A stretch of DNA of 64,000 bases from Neodontobutis hainanensis (taxonomy: Eukaryota > Chordata > Actinopteri > Gobiiformes > Odontobutidae): positions 406,501 to 470,500 of the forward strand of contig JALDNG010000090.1 of assembly GCA_024349245.1 (NCBI GenBank), in the 5' to 3' direction. The translations under genes were made by a program, and so were the position numbers. How positions within the stretch are numbered: position 1 is the stretch's first letter; each line of letters opens with the position of its first letter. The notes under the pieces were generated by a model. It had not been told where the DNA came from. It worked only from the letters and a program-made list of their open reading frames with translations, and did not search any database. Shown here piece after piece: positions 24,253-35,508 of the stretch.

Positions 24253-24885
24253 ACTTAAAGAAACTATGTGTAGCTTTTAGGCAAAAAAACGAGCTTGCTA
24301 TGTGTTTTTGACATATTGATGAACCCACGTCAGTGGGATTAGAAAACTGACACAATTACATTTTCACCATGGTTGCCTGAATTAGCCAGTATGCTTAATT
24401 TTATTTGGGCATTTGAATTTGAAATTGATGCCAAAAAATTGTGTATGTGACGTAAAGCACGCTCACAATACTTGATCAATGTAAACAGTGCAACTACTAG
24501 TCTAAATAACTGTAAAGCCTATACAGCTATAGATAATAGCTGTCCAAAAAAACATTTCAAACGGTACTGTAAATATTATGACATTGTGAATCTGACTCTT
24601 TTGAGATGCGGTAAACTAGTTGACAAGTCTTTTCAAATTACTTGAATGTCATTTCTGATAATAAGTAAATATAATGTTTTACATTAACAATAAACCTGCA
24701 GACTTGTACTTTTTCTTACCTTTGGAAACATTGTGCATCCGCATGTGCTGCAGTCTCTGCCGGTTTTTAACGTGCCAGTACGAGCTTGCGCGACGAGGAC
24801 GAGTAAGAAGCACCACTAACAACGTGAAGTGTCACTCGTGTTTAGAAATTTCTTAAACCTCCATAATACACCTTTAACACAATAA
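24253..24885. repeat. Possible MITE with TTAAAG ends
   Basis: The left end (TTAAAGAAACTATGTGTAG) and the complement of the right end (TTAAAGGTGTATTATGGAGG) share an imperfect inverted repeat. The termini resemble a fish non-autonomous element. Pairing is weak, so this is tentative. Confidence 0.35.
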
Positions 24886-24906
24886 TTTGTATAAATTAAA
24901 AGAAAC

Positions 24907-24911
<5 letters not shown>

Positions 24912-24949
<38 letters not shown>

Positions 24950-24958
24950 GGGGGGGGG
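24912..24958. repeat. (TG)n microsatellite followed by a 12-G run
   Basis: About 18 TG dinucleotides run straight into 12 consecutive G. Confidence 0.95.
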
Positions 24959-26620
24959 CTTTTATTTGTCAATTAAAGCTAGGCTAGGTTTTTCTACTTT
25001 ATCTCATCTCTAGGTCTTTGTCTTTTTGAAATTAAATGCATCAAATGCACACTAAACTGTAGTTGTTACATTGTTTATTAAAGCCAAGCACCCCTCAGTC
25101 CTCATTAAGGTCACTTATATTTAGAGTGGTGAGGGTGCTACAGTTGTTTCCTGTGTTCTTTTTGAAAATTCTTGGAAAAACTATTAAGGGTTTAAATGGT
25201 GGCTTTAATTTGAATTATGTGCAATAACCTTAGACATGTTTTTAATATTTTGGTGTATACAGTATATATAAAGTATATATTTGGTCTTAGTAGATTTACT
25301 TGGATCAACAGTGTTAACAATGTGATGATTGACTACATTTAATAACCCATGTTTATTTCCCCAGAGGTGCAGCTTCCATGACGCTTCCATTGGTTAAACA
25401 CAGATATCCAGCAAAATTACTTGGCTGCTGTGTTGTTAGCCTGCCTTGTTAAACTGCACTGCCCCATTCTTCAAAACAAATGCACATTATAACTAATCTG
25501 TGGCGAGAACTGCAGTTAAAGTTCCATCCACAACCCCAACTTGCATCTTGACTAATAAGAAAAGCCACATCATATCAATTTTTTGATATCCATATATGGA
25601 TGGGGTTTGTGTAATAATGAATTTAAAACAACCTAATTTCTCATTGAAAGTCAAATTCTGGTATTTCCAAATAATAAAATAAAAAATATTTGTAAAAATA
25701 AATTAAATATTTTATTAAGGAACAAGTTCCTATGTACTGCGTTGTGTAAATTCTGTTGCTAGTGCCCAGGGGACCTCAAATGGTTACTCTGCAGATGCTA
25801 AAATATGATTGATAAAAGTTCAACATATGTAACCCTTTGGTTTATCGAAGTGGTTGGAAATTGACAAAGCTGCATAGCACTGGTGTGACTTGCTTTGTTG
25901 GACAAGCTAATTGAAAAATATAGTGAGCAACGCTACCAGTTACTCCACTACTACACTAAAGCTACACCCCAGAGAAAGGTGGCAGCGTCATGGGAAAAGT
26001 AGTTTACACATTTTATTTTTATATTGAAGCAACTGCATTCCAAGTCAACGCTATCAATGTTTAGTTAAACCATTTATTTAAAATTACACATGTTTTTCAA
26101 AGCGGACGCTACTGCACTTAATAAAAAAAGAGCTTTGCCACTAAAAAACTATTTGATTCAGAAAACAGTGATGCTACCACAACACTACATGTTGCGTTGT
26201 TACTGCCCAACACTGAACATGTGCTTCAGTTTGTGCTTTATGATATTATTTATGTTGTGCCCTGTGGAAATTGTTCTAGACTTTGATGGAACTGGAGAGG
26301 CTAATAATAAAAACTCAACCACTGAAACTGCTTTATTTTCACTCTGAGGATGATTCATATGCACAAAGTTTTATTTGCTTTTTTAAGATTCTATAGCAAA
26401 TGAAAAAGTTTAAAAATGGAAAATTGATCGGAAATTGCAAGCTCTGTACATTCTGTCTGAATTTGTCATTCCTTTTTTTCCAATTAAAACTGCTATATCT
26501 ATCCAAGGCTTGCATGCGCACCTGCTCCAGTCTCCATAAACATTCCAAGCCCTAACACAGTCACATACAGAATTTAAAAATATAAAACTGTCCTTTTACA
26601 CATTTACGGAAAACAGGTTC
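24959..26620. other. Unique non-coding sequence
   Basis: No gene or known repeat recognised. The 85-aa frame at 26090-26347 has no motif. Confidence 0.4.
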
Positions 26621-26720
26621 CACTGCAGTACCAACCCTGCAGCCTTTTGTCCTGGTGGCTGCAAATCAACCTTTTTTTTTATAAAGTTTTTGATGTGGTC
26701 CAAACTTTCCACGCTGAATC
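26621..26720 (+). repeat. Low-copy repeat, copy 1
   Basis: Parallels 28465-28560. Both contain CTTTTGT-CTGGTGG-TG-AAA in order, then ATGTGGTC-AAA about 30 bp later. The family is unknown. Confidence 0.45.
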
Positions 26721-27049
26721 TCCTCTCATGCCTTGACACAGTTCCTCCTGCTTACTTGCCCTTAATTAGCCACATTGTTAACAACCTTCCAGTTGTGCTA
26801 ATGAGGACAATGTGGCTGTGTTCTCTCCAGATACCTCCCGTGCCACTTCTGTCATATTTTCCTGTGAAGAAATCATTTTTTATGCTCAGCTGAGGAGCAG
26901 AATAAGTCTGCGCTGAATACAAATGCAATCTCACTTGCACGCACCTAGAGACATAATGTAGTTAATCAAGACGTCTTTGCTCTATGATAACTAAATGATA
27001 AGAGGCGTGTGGGGAGCATAGGAGCAGAGTGGAAGTGGCTTTTTTTTTT

Positions 27050-27420
27050 ACCCAGCTTCAAATACGCTCTGGCATCTCACTGCCCCCTCAGCTTCCTTTT
27101 CCCTTTTTGTTATGTGTGCAATCACTTGGCCTTTGTTATTAGAATGAAATTGCTTTTATTTCTTGGGGGAGATGGGAACGAGGTCTGGCAACCTGTCAGG
27201 GAACAGATCTTTAATCACTGGCCTTGAGTAAACCTTAGGAGTTTTAAAGATGTTTTAATGACCTGCCTTGTCGCCGCATCGTTCACCCTCTGACTATTAG
27301 AGCCGCGGAGGACAGCGGGCTAATTGAAGTGTCACTCAGTGCAGAATTGTATTCCGTCTTCCCCCTGCCCATTTTTCTTTCTGTTCACTCTCTTCCCCTG
27401 CCCCACTGTTGATATTTAAT
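27050..27420. promoter_or_regulatory. Candidate conserved non-coding element
   Basis: A repeat-free, balanced-composition block contains TGCAATCACTTGGCCTTTG, AAAGATGTTTTAATGACC and GCGGGCTAATTGAAGTG, which is a homeodomain-type TAATTG. This resembles vertebrate developmental enhancers. Cross-species alignment would be needed, so this is a guess. Confidence 0.25.
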
Positions 27421-28275
27421 AGAACTGGAAACCTGGATTCCACCTTATTCTACTCTCTTTTACTTCTGCTGTGGACACAGGAATAATTTGTTTAAACAAG
27501 GATTTTGAGAGCTTTTAAAATGGATAATGACTGACTTGTGGGCTAATTTTGTGCAAATAAAATTCAACTGTGATAATAAGATTGTCAGATTGTGCCGGGG
27601 ATATTACCTATACTCATCCAGGTACTAGGTACAGGTATTACACTGGTGTGACTGGATATGACTATAAATGAATGAGGGAATTGTAGAGATGCAATAAGGG
27701 AATTCAATTATGACGACTTTGAAGCACACACAGTAGAATGATAAAAGCAGTTTTATGTTTGCTGTATAGCCCAGTGGTTACCTTGCTGTGTCTTTATTTA
27801 ATAGGAGGAAGGGTGAAGGAAGCAGTGGATGGGGCATAAAACCTTTAATCACCTGATAGCATAGTCGATACAAAATACTGAAATCGATACAAAAAAATAA
27901 CTAAATTAAAGAACCATTTTCAAATCTCACTTTTTCACAACATAAAGCTTTTGAAACCAACCCCTACAGAAGTTCTCTGTGTTTGCTCTGTGTGTGAGCC
28001 AAACATGCTTTGTTCAAGAGATTGGGGCTATTCCTCCTCTTTAGTTTCAACACTGGAGACACTAGCCTCTGACATTTTTCATGTTTTGACTTCTGCGTGT
28101 GAAGCGATTTTGCGCTTTGCCTCCACAGTTTGTGTTGGTCATGTGACTGCAGGGTTACGTCTGATTGGTGAAACACAGTCATGTGGTAGATCCACTGGCG
28201 GCAAAAATGTGTAGAATAAATGGGAAAAAAAAGTTACTGTTGACTGTAGCCCAATTTAACTGAGTGAGAGTTGCA
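27421..28275. other. Non-coding sequence, nothing recognised
   Basis: Overlapping 87-aa (+) and 72-aa (-) frames at 27951-28214 have no domains. GCTGTATAGCCCAGTGGTTA near 27762 hints at a tRNA-like SINE start, but no body follows. Confidence 0.35.
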
Positions 28276-28398
28276 TTACTTCTTCACAAATTTACTCCAG
28301 TAAAACGTATGGTGCAGAAAAACTACTCCTCAAAGTACATTTTTTCAAAAAGTTACCTAAGTAAATGTAACTAAATGTAACTCGTTACTACCCATCTC
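28276..28398 (+). repeat. Terminus of a dispersed fish repeat
   Basis: Ends TAACTCGTTACTACCCATCT, a form I remember from the ends of a common fish DNA transposon-derived repeat (GTAACTCGTTACTRCCC). The other end was not identified. Confidence 0.4.
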
Positions 28399-28464
28399 TG
28401 TGTGTGGGACTGTGGAAAAGTGTAGGAAGAAGTTTTTAAACTATGTCCACTTTTTACAGAGCGA

Positions 28465-28560
28465 TGTGCAGCAGCAGCCCTTCAGTCTTTTGTGCTGGTG
28501 GTTGTAAAGTACCCGTTTTAACACAATAGTGTTAATGTGGTCAAAACATTTCTCATACTG
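28465..28560 (+). repeat. Low-copy repeat, copy 2
   Basis: Homologous to 26621-26720; see that entry. Confidence 0.45.
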
Positions 28561-29284
28561 TGAAGAACCTCCCGGTTGTTCAGTTTGCTGAAAGGCTTTT
28601 TACTTCCTGGCAGAGGAGAACAAATTAAATGCTGTGAAATGTAAATTACTCTGGTCAGCCTTTTATAATAATTTTGTGATTTCTGAAAATGCTTTGTTCT
28701 CTGCTTTGTTTTTCCTGGCCATAAGAACACACATCAGAACACACTTGTTATGTTTTTAAGACATTACCCAGAGAAGCCCATTTTATTTTATTCAGTGAAG
28801 CAAGATAGACCATTGTCCAATCAATGTTTTGTTCCTTTAAACAATATTAGCATTGATTAAGGGGCCTCTTACCTGTTCAAAAACATCCTTTCTTACATTT
28901 TTTTGACCCATTCTGTGGATTCCAAAGTTAAGTCTGTTATAAAGGACATTTTTGGCCAAATAGGGCTTTACTTTTGCTGGACCTTGTTGTCTGTCCCTTT
29001 TTAATCAAAGCTCAGTGGATCAATCACAGCATGAACTGGTTTGCTTTGGATGCTTAAGACAAAACTTAAATTGCAGATCAAAACCCGTGATTGTTTGTTG
29101 GACCTGAACTAAAACATAAAAATACATCTATACTTGTAATACTGAATTTAGGCATGTCTATATACAGTTTTCTTTCTTGTACGACCCTACTGACCAGTCA
29201 AGTGAATGCAGTATGTACATATCCAGAAATATCCGCCCACTTCTGCGTAAAAGGGACATGATGGCAGCATATGTCTCAGAAATC
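28561..29284. other. Non-coding sequence, nothing recognised
   Basis: No supported feature. Confidence 0.4.
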
Positions 29285-29405
29285 CCAAAATGTCTCAGAC
29301 TAATGAACTTGACACAAGGTCACACCATGGTCTGTGTCAAGTGCCCCATGCTGTGAGCACTGATGCTCCCCCAGACCATCACATATGCCGGTTCTTGGTA
29401 TGGTC
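29285..29405 (-). pseudogene. Tc1/mariner transposase, small internal fragment
   Basis: On minus one frame reads AYVMVWGSISAHSMGHL. This matches the block between the first and second catalytic Asp of Tc1-type transposases (x-VMVWG-x-IS). The same region is represented by ASLMGWGC in the element at 45120. Confidence 0.65.
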
Positions 29406-30559
29406 TGCTGAGAAAATACTTATAACTTATTTAGAAGCTACTTTTTTTTGATCTGTCTGACTTTAAACTTGTATACAGTAGCTCATCTAAACAGGGCAGA
29501 AAAGAACACAAGTGCTAATACGTTATGATTTTCTGTACTACTTAATACATTCTTGGCAGCAGTCCTTAAACCAAACTAGGTCATTTCCTATCAGTACTGT
29601 CTCCCAACTTACCAGTGCTGATATGCTTGGCTCTTCTTTCTTCTTTAGCACATCACATTTATAAATATTGCAGACTCTACAATACATAATACCGTAAAGT
29701 GGTAAATTACTGGAAACCATCTAGATACCTTTTTTTTTACATTACCAAAACTAGCTATAACATGTAGGCACACAGTGATTAGCATTGATGCATGAACGGC
29801 TATTTCAGCTAGATTTGGTTTCATGATATGCAACACGGTACCTGTGTAATTCTATTGGTGAACATACTTTAAACAGAATTTTGCATGCAGTGGTTTGACA
29901 TACATCGCTTCCAGCTCACAATGTTCGTTGTGCTCACTTTAGGATATCATGTGGAAGTCAATCGTATCAGCGGCCACTGCGTTGTATTTTGAAGACACAG
30001 GTTACATTTGAATGAGCGATGAATAAAAATGTAATATTAGGTCACTGACATTGATCCGGATCTATGATTTCATACACTGATGAGCTCATGTCCAATAAGG
30101 CAGATAGCATCAGAGCATTGTTATTCAGAGGAGTCGTATCTCTGCTGCACCTGCTGGTCTTCTCAGTTATTTTTAATCTGAACACGGAATGATATGAGAG
30201 CTTGTACTCACTAAAAAACTTCAGATGATGTTACATTATGATAACTTTTCTGTTTTAAAATATGAATATACACTGGATTGATATGTTTTCCATGACACAT
30301 TCAAAGTATTATATAAAGTATAATAGTGATTCCACTTTTTTGCTCACATTCCCGTCCAAAAGATGATCCATAGAGTGAGACATGTCCTCGTCTTTAATCT
30401 GCAATGGGTGGTAGTAACATAGGTGTCACAGAGTCCCCTGTAAATCTTGAGTGACAGATGTCTCGTCCAATCAGCAGTAAGAATTTTGTACGCATATATT
30501 ACCTACATTTGGTTGTCTGAATTGTCTTCAATGTTTTCAGTTTCGTTCATTTGTTTTTG
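29406..30559. other. Unique non-coding sequence
   Basis: No gene or repeat recognised. Confidence 0.4.
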
Positions 30560-32490
30560 GTTTTGTTATTTTGTTTTCATTTCATGGCCACCGTACTCTC
30601 CTGACCACAACACTATCCTTCCATCTACAGGCCACTCCTGAAAAATGGTAAAGTAACCACTAGAAAAGTGGAAATGTGGACCAAGGGTGGAGTCGATGAA
30701 CCAAAAGGAGCACTTGAATGTACAGACTGGGATGTTTTTAACTCTGATCTTGAAGAGAAGACGGAGGCTGTAACATCCTATATTACCTATTTAAAGAACA
30801 AAATCATACCGACCAGAGAAGTTAAAGTGTTTCCTAACAACAAACCCTGGTTAAATAGAGAGGTAAAAGCGGCACTGCACAGGAAACATGAGGCCTTCTT
30901 ATTTCCTGGCACGGCTAGAGACAAGTGGGAGGTAAATAAAGAGGCAAAGTGTGCAAAAAGTCAGGCCAAACTTCAATATAAAGGGAAAATAGAAGAAAAA
31001 TGATGAGCCAAGATAAGAAGAAAAGCATGGCAATATCCATTGAGAGTTTTTCTGGAAATGCAGATGTTGCAAATGCACTAAATGACTTTTACTTCCGCTT
31101 CAACCATGTGTTTTTAAGAAATCTGTCTGAGGTGTTGTGTGAACAAGTTGACACTCTTTCTCTGTCAGTGCTTCTGATGTAAGAACCATGTTTTTAAAAT
31201 GTAACTCTGGGAGGAGTCCAGGGCCTGACATGATGACTGGCAAACCTTTAAAAACCTGCTCAGATCAATTGTGCAATCTTTTTAGAGACATTTCTAACGC
31301 CTTTCTCGTTCAGCACAAGATTCCATCTCTGTGGAAAGACTCTGTGGTTGTACCTGTGGCAAAGACAAAATCGCCTAAAGAACTGAATGATTTTAGGCCT
31401 GTTGCTCTTACGTCACTGGTTATGAAATGCTTTGAAGGTTTGATCAAACAATTTTTGACAAATGAAGTACAGGATAGACTGGACCCCTACAGTTTACTTA
31501 ATCGTCAAAGAGAGAAGTAAAGAAGTAAAGGATGCTACCATGAATCTATTCCACTTCCTGTACAAACATCTTGAGGGCACAAAAACGCACGTCAGACTTT
31601 ATTTGCTGATTTCACACACACACAATGTAGCCACATATTTTATGCCACAAATTATTGCATTTGGTTTAGGTAAGTGGATTTTGGACTTCTTATTGTGCAG
31701 ACCACAGAAAGTAAGACTAAACGATGTCTTGTCTGAGAAGAAAGTGTCTTCCACAGGGTTACCACAAGGGTATGTCTTGTTGTGTCTTTGTTGTACATCC
31801 TTTACCCTAATGACTGTAGACTATCACTCTGACAGAATCTTTTTGAAATGTACAGATGACATTGTCGTCATCAGTTTGCAGGGACAAAGCGGTAGAAAAT
31901 GAATGAATGAATCTCAGCCTCCTTCACTGACTACAATCGAGGGCAGTGTTGTGGAGTTATCTGGAGACTGTTATTGATCAAAACCCGAACCATGACCTCC
32001 ACACATCTAATGTCTGCAAACAAGGCATGCAAAGACTGTACTTTAATTGTAGATTGAGGAATTTTAATGTTGACAAGACACATATGGTTTTATTGTATTG
32101 ATTTTTATTGAGTCAATTTTGGCTTTCTGTCTTATCTCTTTTATGGAAATCTTTCTGTACACAACAGGAGGAGTCTTTTTAAAAATGTGACTGAGACCAG
32201 CAAAAAAACTGGCAAACTAATTGCAGCTCTGTCTCACAGAAATATATGAGAAACAACTTTTACAAAAGGCTTGATCCATTCTGTCCAGGGCTGACCACCC
32301 CCTTGTGGGGGAGTTTGTTCTTCTTCCCTCAAAGAAGAGCTACAGAGCCTACAGTCGTTTTGGCTCAGTGCCTAGAGCCAAAATGAATAGATTTAAACTT
32401 TCCTATGTTCCTAGTGCAATAAATGCTCTTAATTTGCACAGTCTTGATTCTGCTGCTCTGAAGGCACTTTGATTCGACTTTTAACTTTGG
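30560..32490 (+). pseudogene. LINE ORF2 relic (CR1/L2/Rex1-like): endonuclease end, RT, C-terminus
   Basis: The 5' end carries the last part of the APE-type endonuclease (PDHNTI near 30600, then YRPLLKNGKVTTRKVEMWT in another frame). A linker frame follows at 30668-31003 (ALECTDWDVFNSDLEEKTE). The RT starts at about 31200 (GRSPGPD, then PSLWKDSVVVPVAKTKSP and LNDFRPVALTSLVMKCFE). It continues in a second frame with KWILDFLLCRPQKVRL, STGLPQGYVL and the catalytic box as LKCTDDIVVIS. The C-terminus is at 32280-32470 (ADHPLVGEFVLLPS, then MNRFKLSFVPSAINAL). Several frameshifts and stops, plus a deletion around 31620, make it inactive. It is the longest retroelement relic here. The Y/FADD box reads CTDD. 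Confidence 0.9.
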
Positions 32491-33660
32491 TGGTGATTGT
32501 ATTTTTTGAACCCCACCCCCGACCCCCTACTCCCACCCCTCTTGCTGCTGAAATATATCACTAATCCTTATATCCCCCTCATGTACACATTTTTTATTTA
32601 TTTATTTTTATTTTCTTCCTGTAATTCTCTTTAGCCCCTTTGATTTCTTGCACCCCTTTCTCAAAATACGTTCCCGTGGCTATGCGACTGTACACTGACT
32701 AAAAATGTGTACCCTCAGCTTAAATCTTAAACTCCATCTGACCTCAATCTATCCAATACTCTTACAAAAATATGGCATCTAAGACAACTTTAGTAAACTG
32801 AAATTTGTTGTGTCTTAAACTATTACCTAACTTTTACCATGTATTTTCTCATCTCATCTACCATAAACCTTGTTTTTATTGCTTTGATGCCACAAGCTTT
32901 TTCAAAACCACGTATGAATTACAGAATTCTGTGTAATCGAGACTAGCTTCTTGTTTCCTCATCTGAAAAGTTGATATTCCTCTTATCTGTGGTTTGGACA
33001 AATGATACATTTTAAAAGAAAGCCTTTCCCCATTCTCATTCTACACAGGCTGCTGCGCTGCTGTAATAAGACTCAAGAAGAACAACATTGTTCTCCTGTT
33101 GTCAAAACTCAAACCAGAAAATGAAGAGATATGATTGTATATATTTTCCTGTTCAGGCCAAATTAACCTCTTGTATTTCTCACTTTTCACAATGATTACA
33201 ACACTTTAAAAGCAACTTGAGTTGATGTGAATCAGCCTGGTTGTGGGAGTTTATTCTCATTATTTGCTTTTCCTTATCACAAGCATTGATGATAATCTGA
33301 AAGACTTTCCCAATAGCAAAAAATTTTTCAGAGCCAAATCCATCCTTTCATTCTTTCAATACACTGCATTGAGAAAAAGCAATGCAATTTAAAAAATTTA
33401 ATAAAAAAGAAATACATTATTTCATAATTTTTTTTTATGTAATAGATGTGATTGAATAAACATTATTGTTTTGATCGAGAAGTTATTAGGATGATGGTTA
33501 AGAAAAATGTATTCTTTTACCAAATACAAGTTTGAATACTGCTTAACCATTTTTCATCCATTTCTTTTTAGTATAATAATAATTATAACTTCTCATATGT
33601 GATGACTTATAAGTCTAAATGACATGGATCACTTCAGTTCCACAATAGGGGCAGAACATA
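32491..33660. other. LINE 3' flank and non-coding sequence
   Basis: The first ~150 bp (C-rich then T-rich) may be 3' UTR of the preceding LINE. The remainder is AT-rich with no recognised feature. Confidence 0.4.
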
Positions 33661-33689
33661 ATCTGGGGAGATAATAAAATTCTATATAT

Positions 33690-34820
33690 ATAAAAACTTT
33701 TTCCTTTACCCTCCACGGGTGGTCTCATCCTTCGAGCTCGGGTCCTCTACCAGAGGTCTGGGAGCTTGAGGGTTCTGCGCAGTATCTTTGCTGTTCCTAG
33801 TACTGCACTTTTCTGGACCAAGATGTCTGGTGTTCTTGCAGGGATCTGCTGTAGCCACTCTTCCAGTTTGGGGGTCACTGCCCCGAGTGCACCGATGACC
33901 ATCACTTTCAAGCCTTTTCCAGCTCTTTTCTGAGCCCTTGGTATTTCTCTAGTTTCTCATGTTCCTTTTTCCCGATGTTGCAATCACTTAGTATTGCCAC
34001 ATCAACCACAACGGCTTTCCTCTGCTGTTTGTCCACCACCACAATGGTTGGTTCGCCATTACCATTCTGTCAGTCTGAATCTGGAAGTCCCACAGGATCT
34101 TGGCTCGGTCATTCTCTACCACATTTGGAGGTGTTTCCACTTTGACCTCGGGGTTTCCTGTCCGTACTCCGTGCAGATGTTCCTGTACACTATGCCAGCC
34201 ACTTGGTTATGGTGCTCCATGTATGCTTTCCCTGCCAGCATCTTACACCCTGCAGTTAAGTGCTGGATTGTCTCAGGGGCCTGTTTGCACAGCCTACACC
34301 TTGGGTCTTGTCTGGTGTGGTAGATCTAGGCCTCTATTGCTCTGGTGCTCAGGGCTTGTTCCTGTGCAGCCATGATGAGTGCCTCTGTGCTGTCCTTCAG
34401 TCCGACCCGTTCTAGCCATTGGTAGGATTTCTTGATATCAGCCACTACAGTTATGTTCCGGTGGTACAGCCGATGTAGGGGTTTGCCCTCCCATGATGGT
34501 CCCATGATTGGGATGAATCCTCCATGCATGGTGAGGAGCTTTCATGTCTTAACGTCTGTGGTCTGTATCTCTTCCTTTAGCCACCTTATTATTCCTGCAG
34601 GGTATCTGATCACTGGAAGGGCATAGCTGTATATTACCTGGGCCTTGTTCTTGCCATTGAGCTGACTTCTTAGGACTTGCCTTACTCGTTGGAGGTATTT
34701 GGCAGTTGCTGTTTTCCTTGTTACCTCTTCGAGGTTGCCATTTGCCTGTAGTATTCCAAGGTACTTGTAGCCATCCTCAATGCCTGCTATTCCTTCTGTT
34801 CCTTCTGGGAGTAAGACCCC
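33690..34820 (-). pseudogene. LINE with restriction-like endonuclease (R2/R4/Rex6-type), 3' part
   Basis: Read on minus from 34820. First comes a post-RT region (LQANGNLEEVTRKTA, QLNGKNKAQVIYSYALPVIR, KLLTMHGGF). A zinc knuckle follows, CRLCKQAPETIQHLTAGC (C-x2-C-x7-H-x4-C), near 34252-34306. Then the endonuclease region: ILWDFQIQTDRMVMANQP and IVVVDKQQRKAVVVDVAI near 33985-34110. The last block is VMVIGALGAVTPKLEEWLQQ near 33835-33900. The order knuckle then PD-(D/E)xK-like domain defines non-LTR elements that cut with a restriction-like enzyme. In teleosts these include Rex6 (R4 clade). A small deletion after NQP shifts frame and removes the expected Asp, so the nuclease is dead. Confidence 0.8.
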
Positions 34821-35435
34821 TTCAGAACTGCCTTAATTCTTCATGACATTGATTCAACAAGGTGCTGAAAGCATTCTTTAGAAATGTGGGTCCATATTGA
34901 TAGGATCGCATCTTGCAGTTGATGGAAATTTGTGGGATGCATATACAGGGCACAAAGCTCCCGTTCCACCACATCCCAAAGACATCTCCAAAGACACATC
35001 CCAAATGCTCTATTGGGTTGAGATCTGGTGACTGTGGGGGCCATTTTAGTACAGTCAACTCATTGTCATGTTTAAATGCCATGGCCTACCTGAGCATTGT
35101 TTCTGACCATGTCCATCCCTTTATGACCACCATGTACCCATCCTCTGATGGATACTTCCAGCAGGATAATGCACCATGTCACAAAGCTCCAATCATTTCA
35201 CATTGGTTTCTTGAACACGACAATAATCAAGAAACCAATCTTGATCATTGTCATGATGACAATGATCAAGATTGGTCATTGGCATAGGGGGTTTATTTGG
35301 GGCTAGTGCACCCACTGTTTTCCAGTCTTCAACTGTCCAATTTAGTGAGCTCGTGCAAATTGTAGCCTCTTTTTCCTATTTGTAGTGGAGATGAGTAGTA
35401 CCCGGAGGGATCTTCTGTAATAATCCTTTAGGTGA
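34820..35435 (-). mobile_element. Scrambled Tc1-like transposon copy
   Basis: The right end is a terminal sequence, TAATCCTTTAGGTGAGTGTG on plus. The left end is missing and abuts the LINE at 34820. Minus-strand coding at 34822-35082 gives HDNELTVLKWPPQSPDLN then PIEHL, the last catalytic block. A piece at about 35075-35215 is flipped and reads on plus as MTTMYPSSDGYFQQDNAPCH, holding the second catalytic Asp. Thus the two catalytic blocks lie on opposite strands. The remainder (35315-35415) again follows the original orientation. Only remnants of the transposase remain. Confidence 0.85.
35202..35276. repeat. Chained hairpins at the inversion breakpoint
   Basis: ATTGGTTTCTTGA (35202-35214) pairs with TCAAGAAACCAAT (35227-35239) across a 12-nt loop. 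Overlapping it, the 19-bp arm starting ACCAATCTTG (35234-35252) pairs perfectly with the arm ending CAAGATTGGT (35258-35276) across the 5-nt loop ATGAT. Confidence 0.9.
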
Positions 35436-35442
35436 GTGTGTG

Positions 35443-35446
<4 letters not shown>

Positions 35447-35506
<60 letters not shown>
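35447..35506. repeat. (TA)30 microsatellite
   Basis: An uninterrupted TA run of about 60 bp, directly downstream of the Tc1-like right terminus. It also creates the isoleucine/tyrosine runs in artificial open frames. Confidence 0.95.

Positions 35507-35508
<2 letters not shown>

Noticed and set aside
33994..34375. Plus-strand frames of 109 and 91 aa
   Set aside because: Shadows of the minus-strand LINE, whose zinc knuckle and endonuclease motifs are clear.
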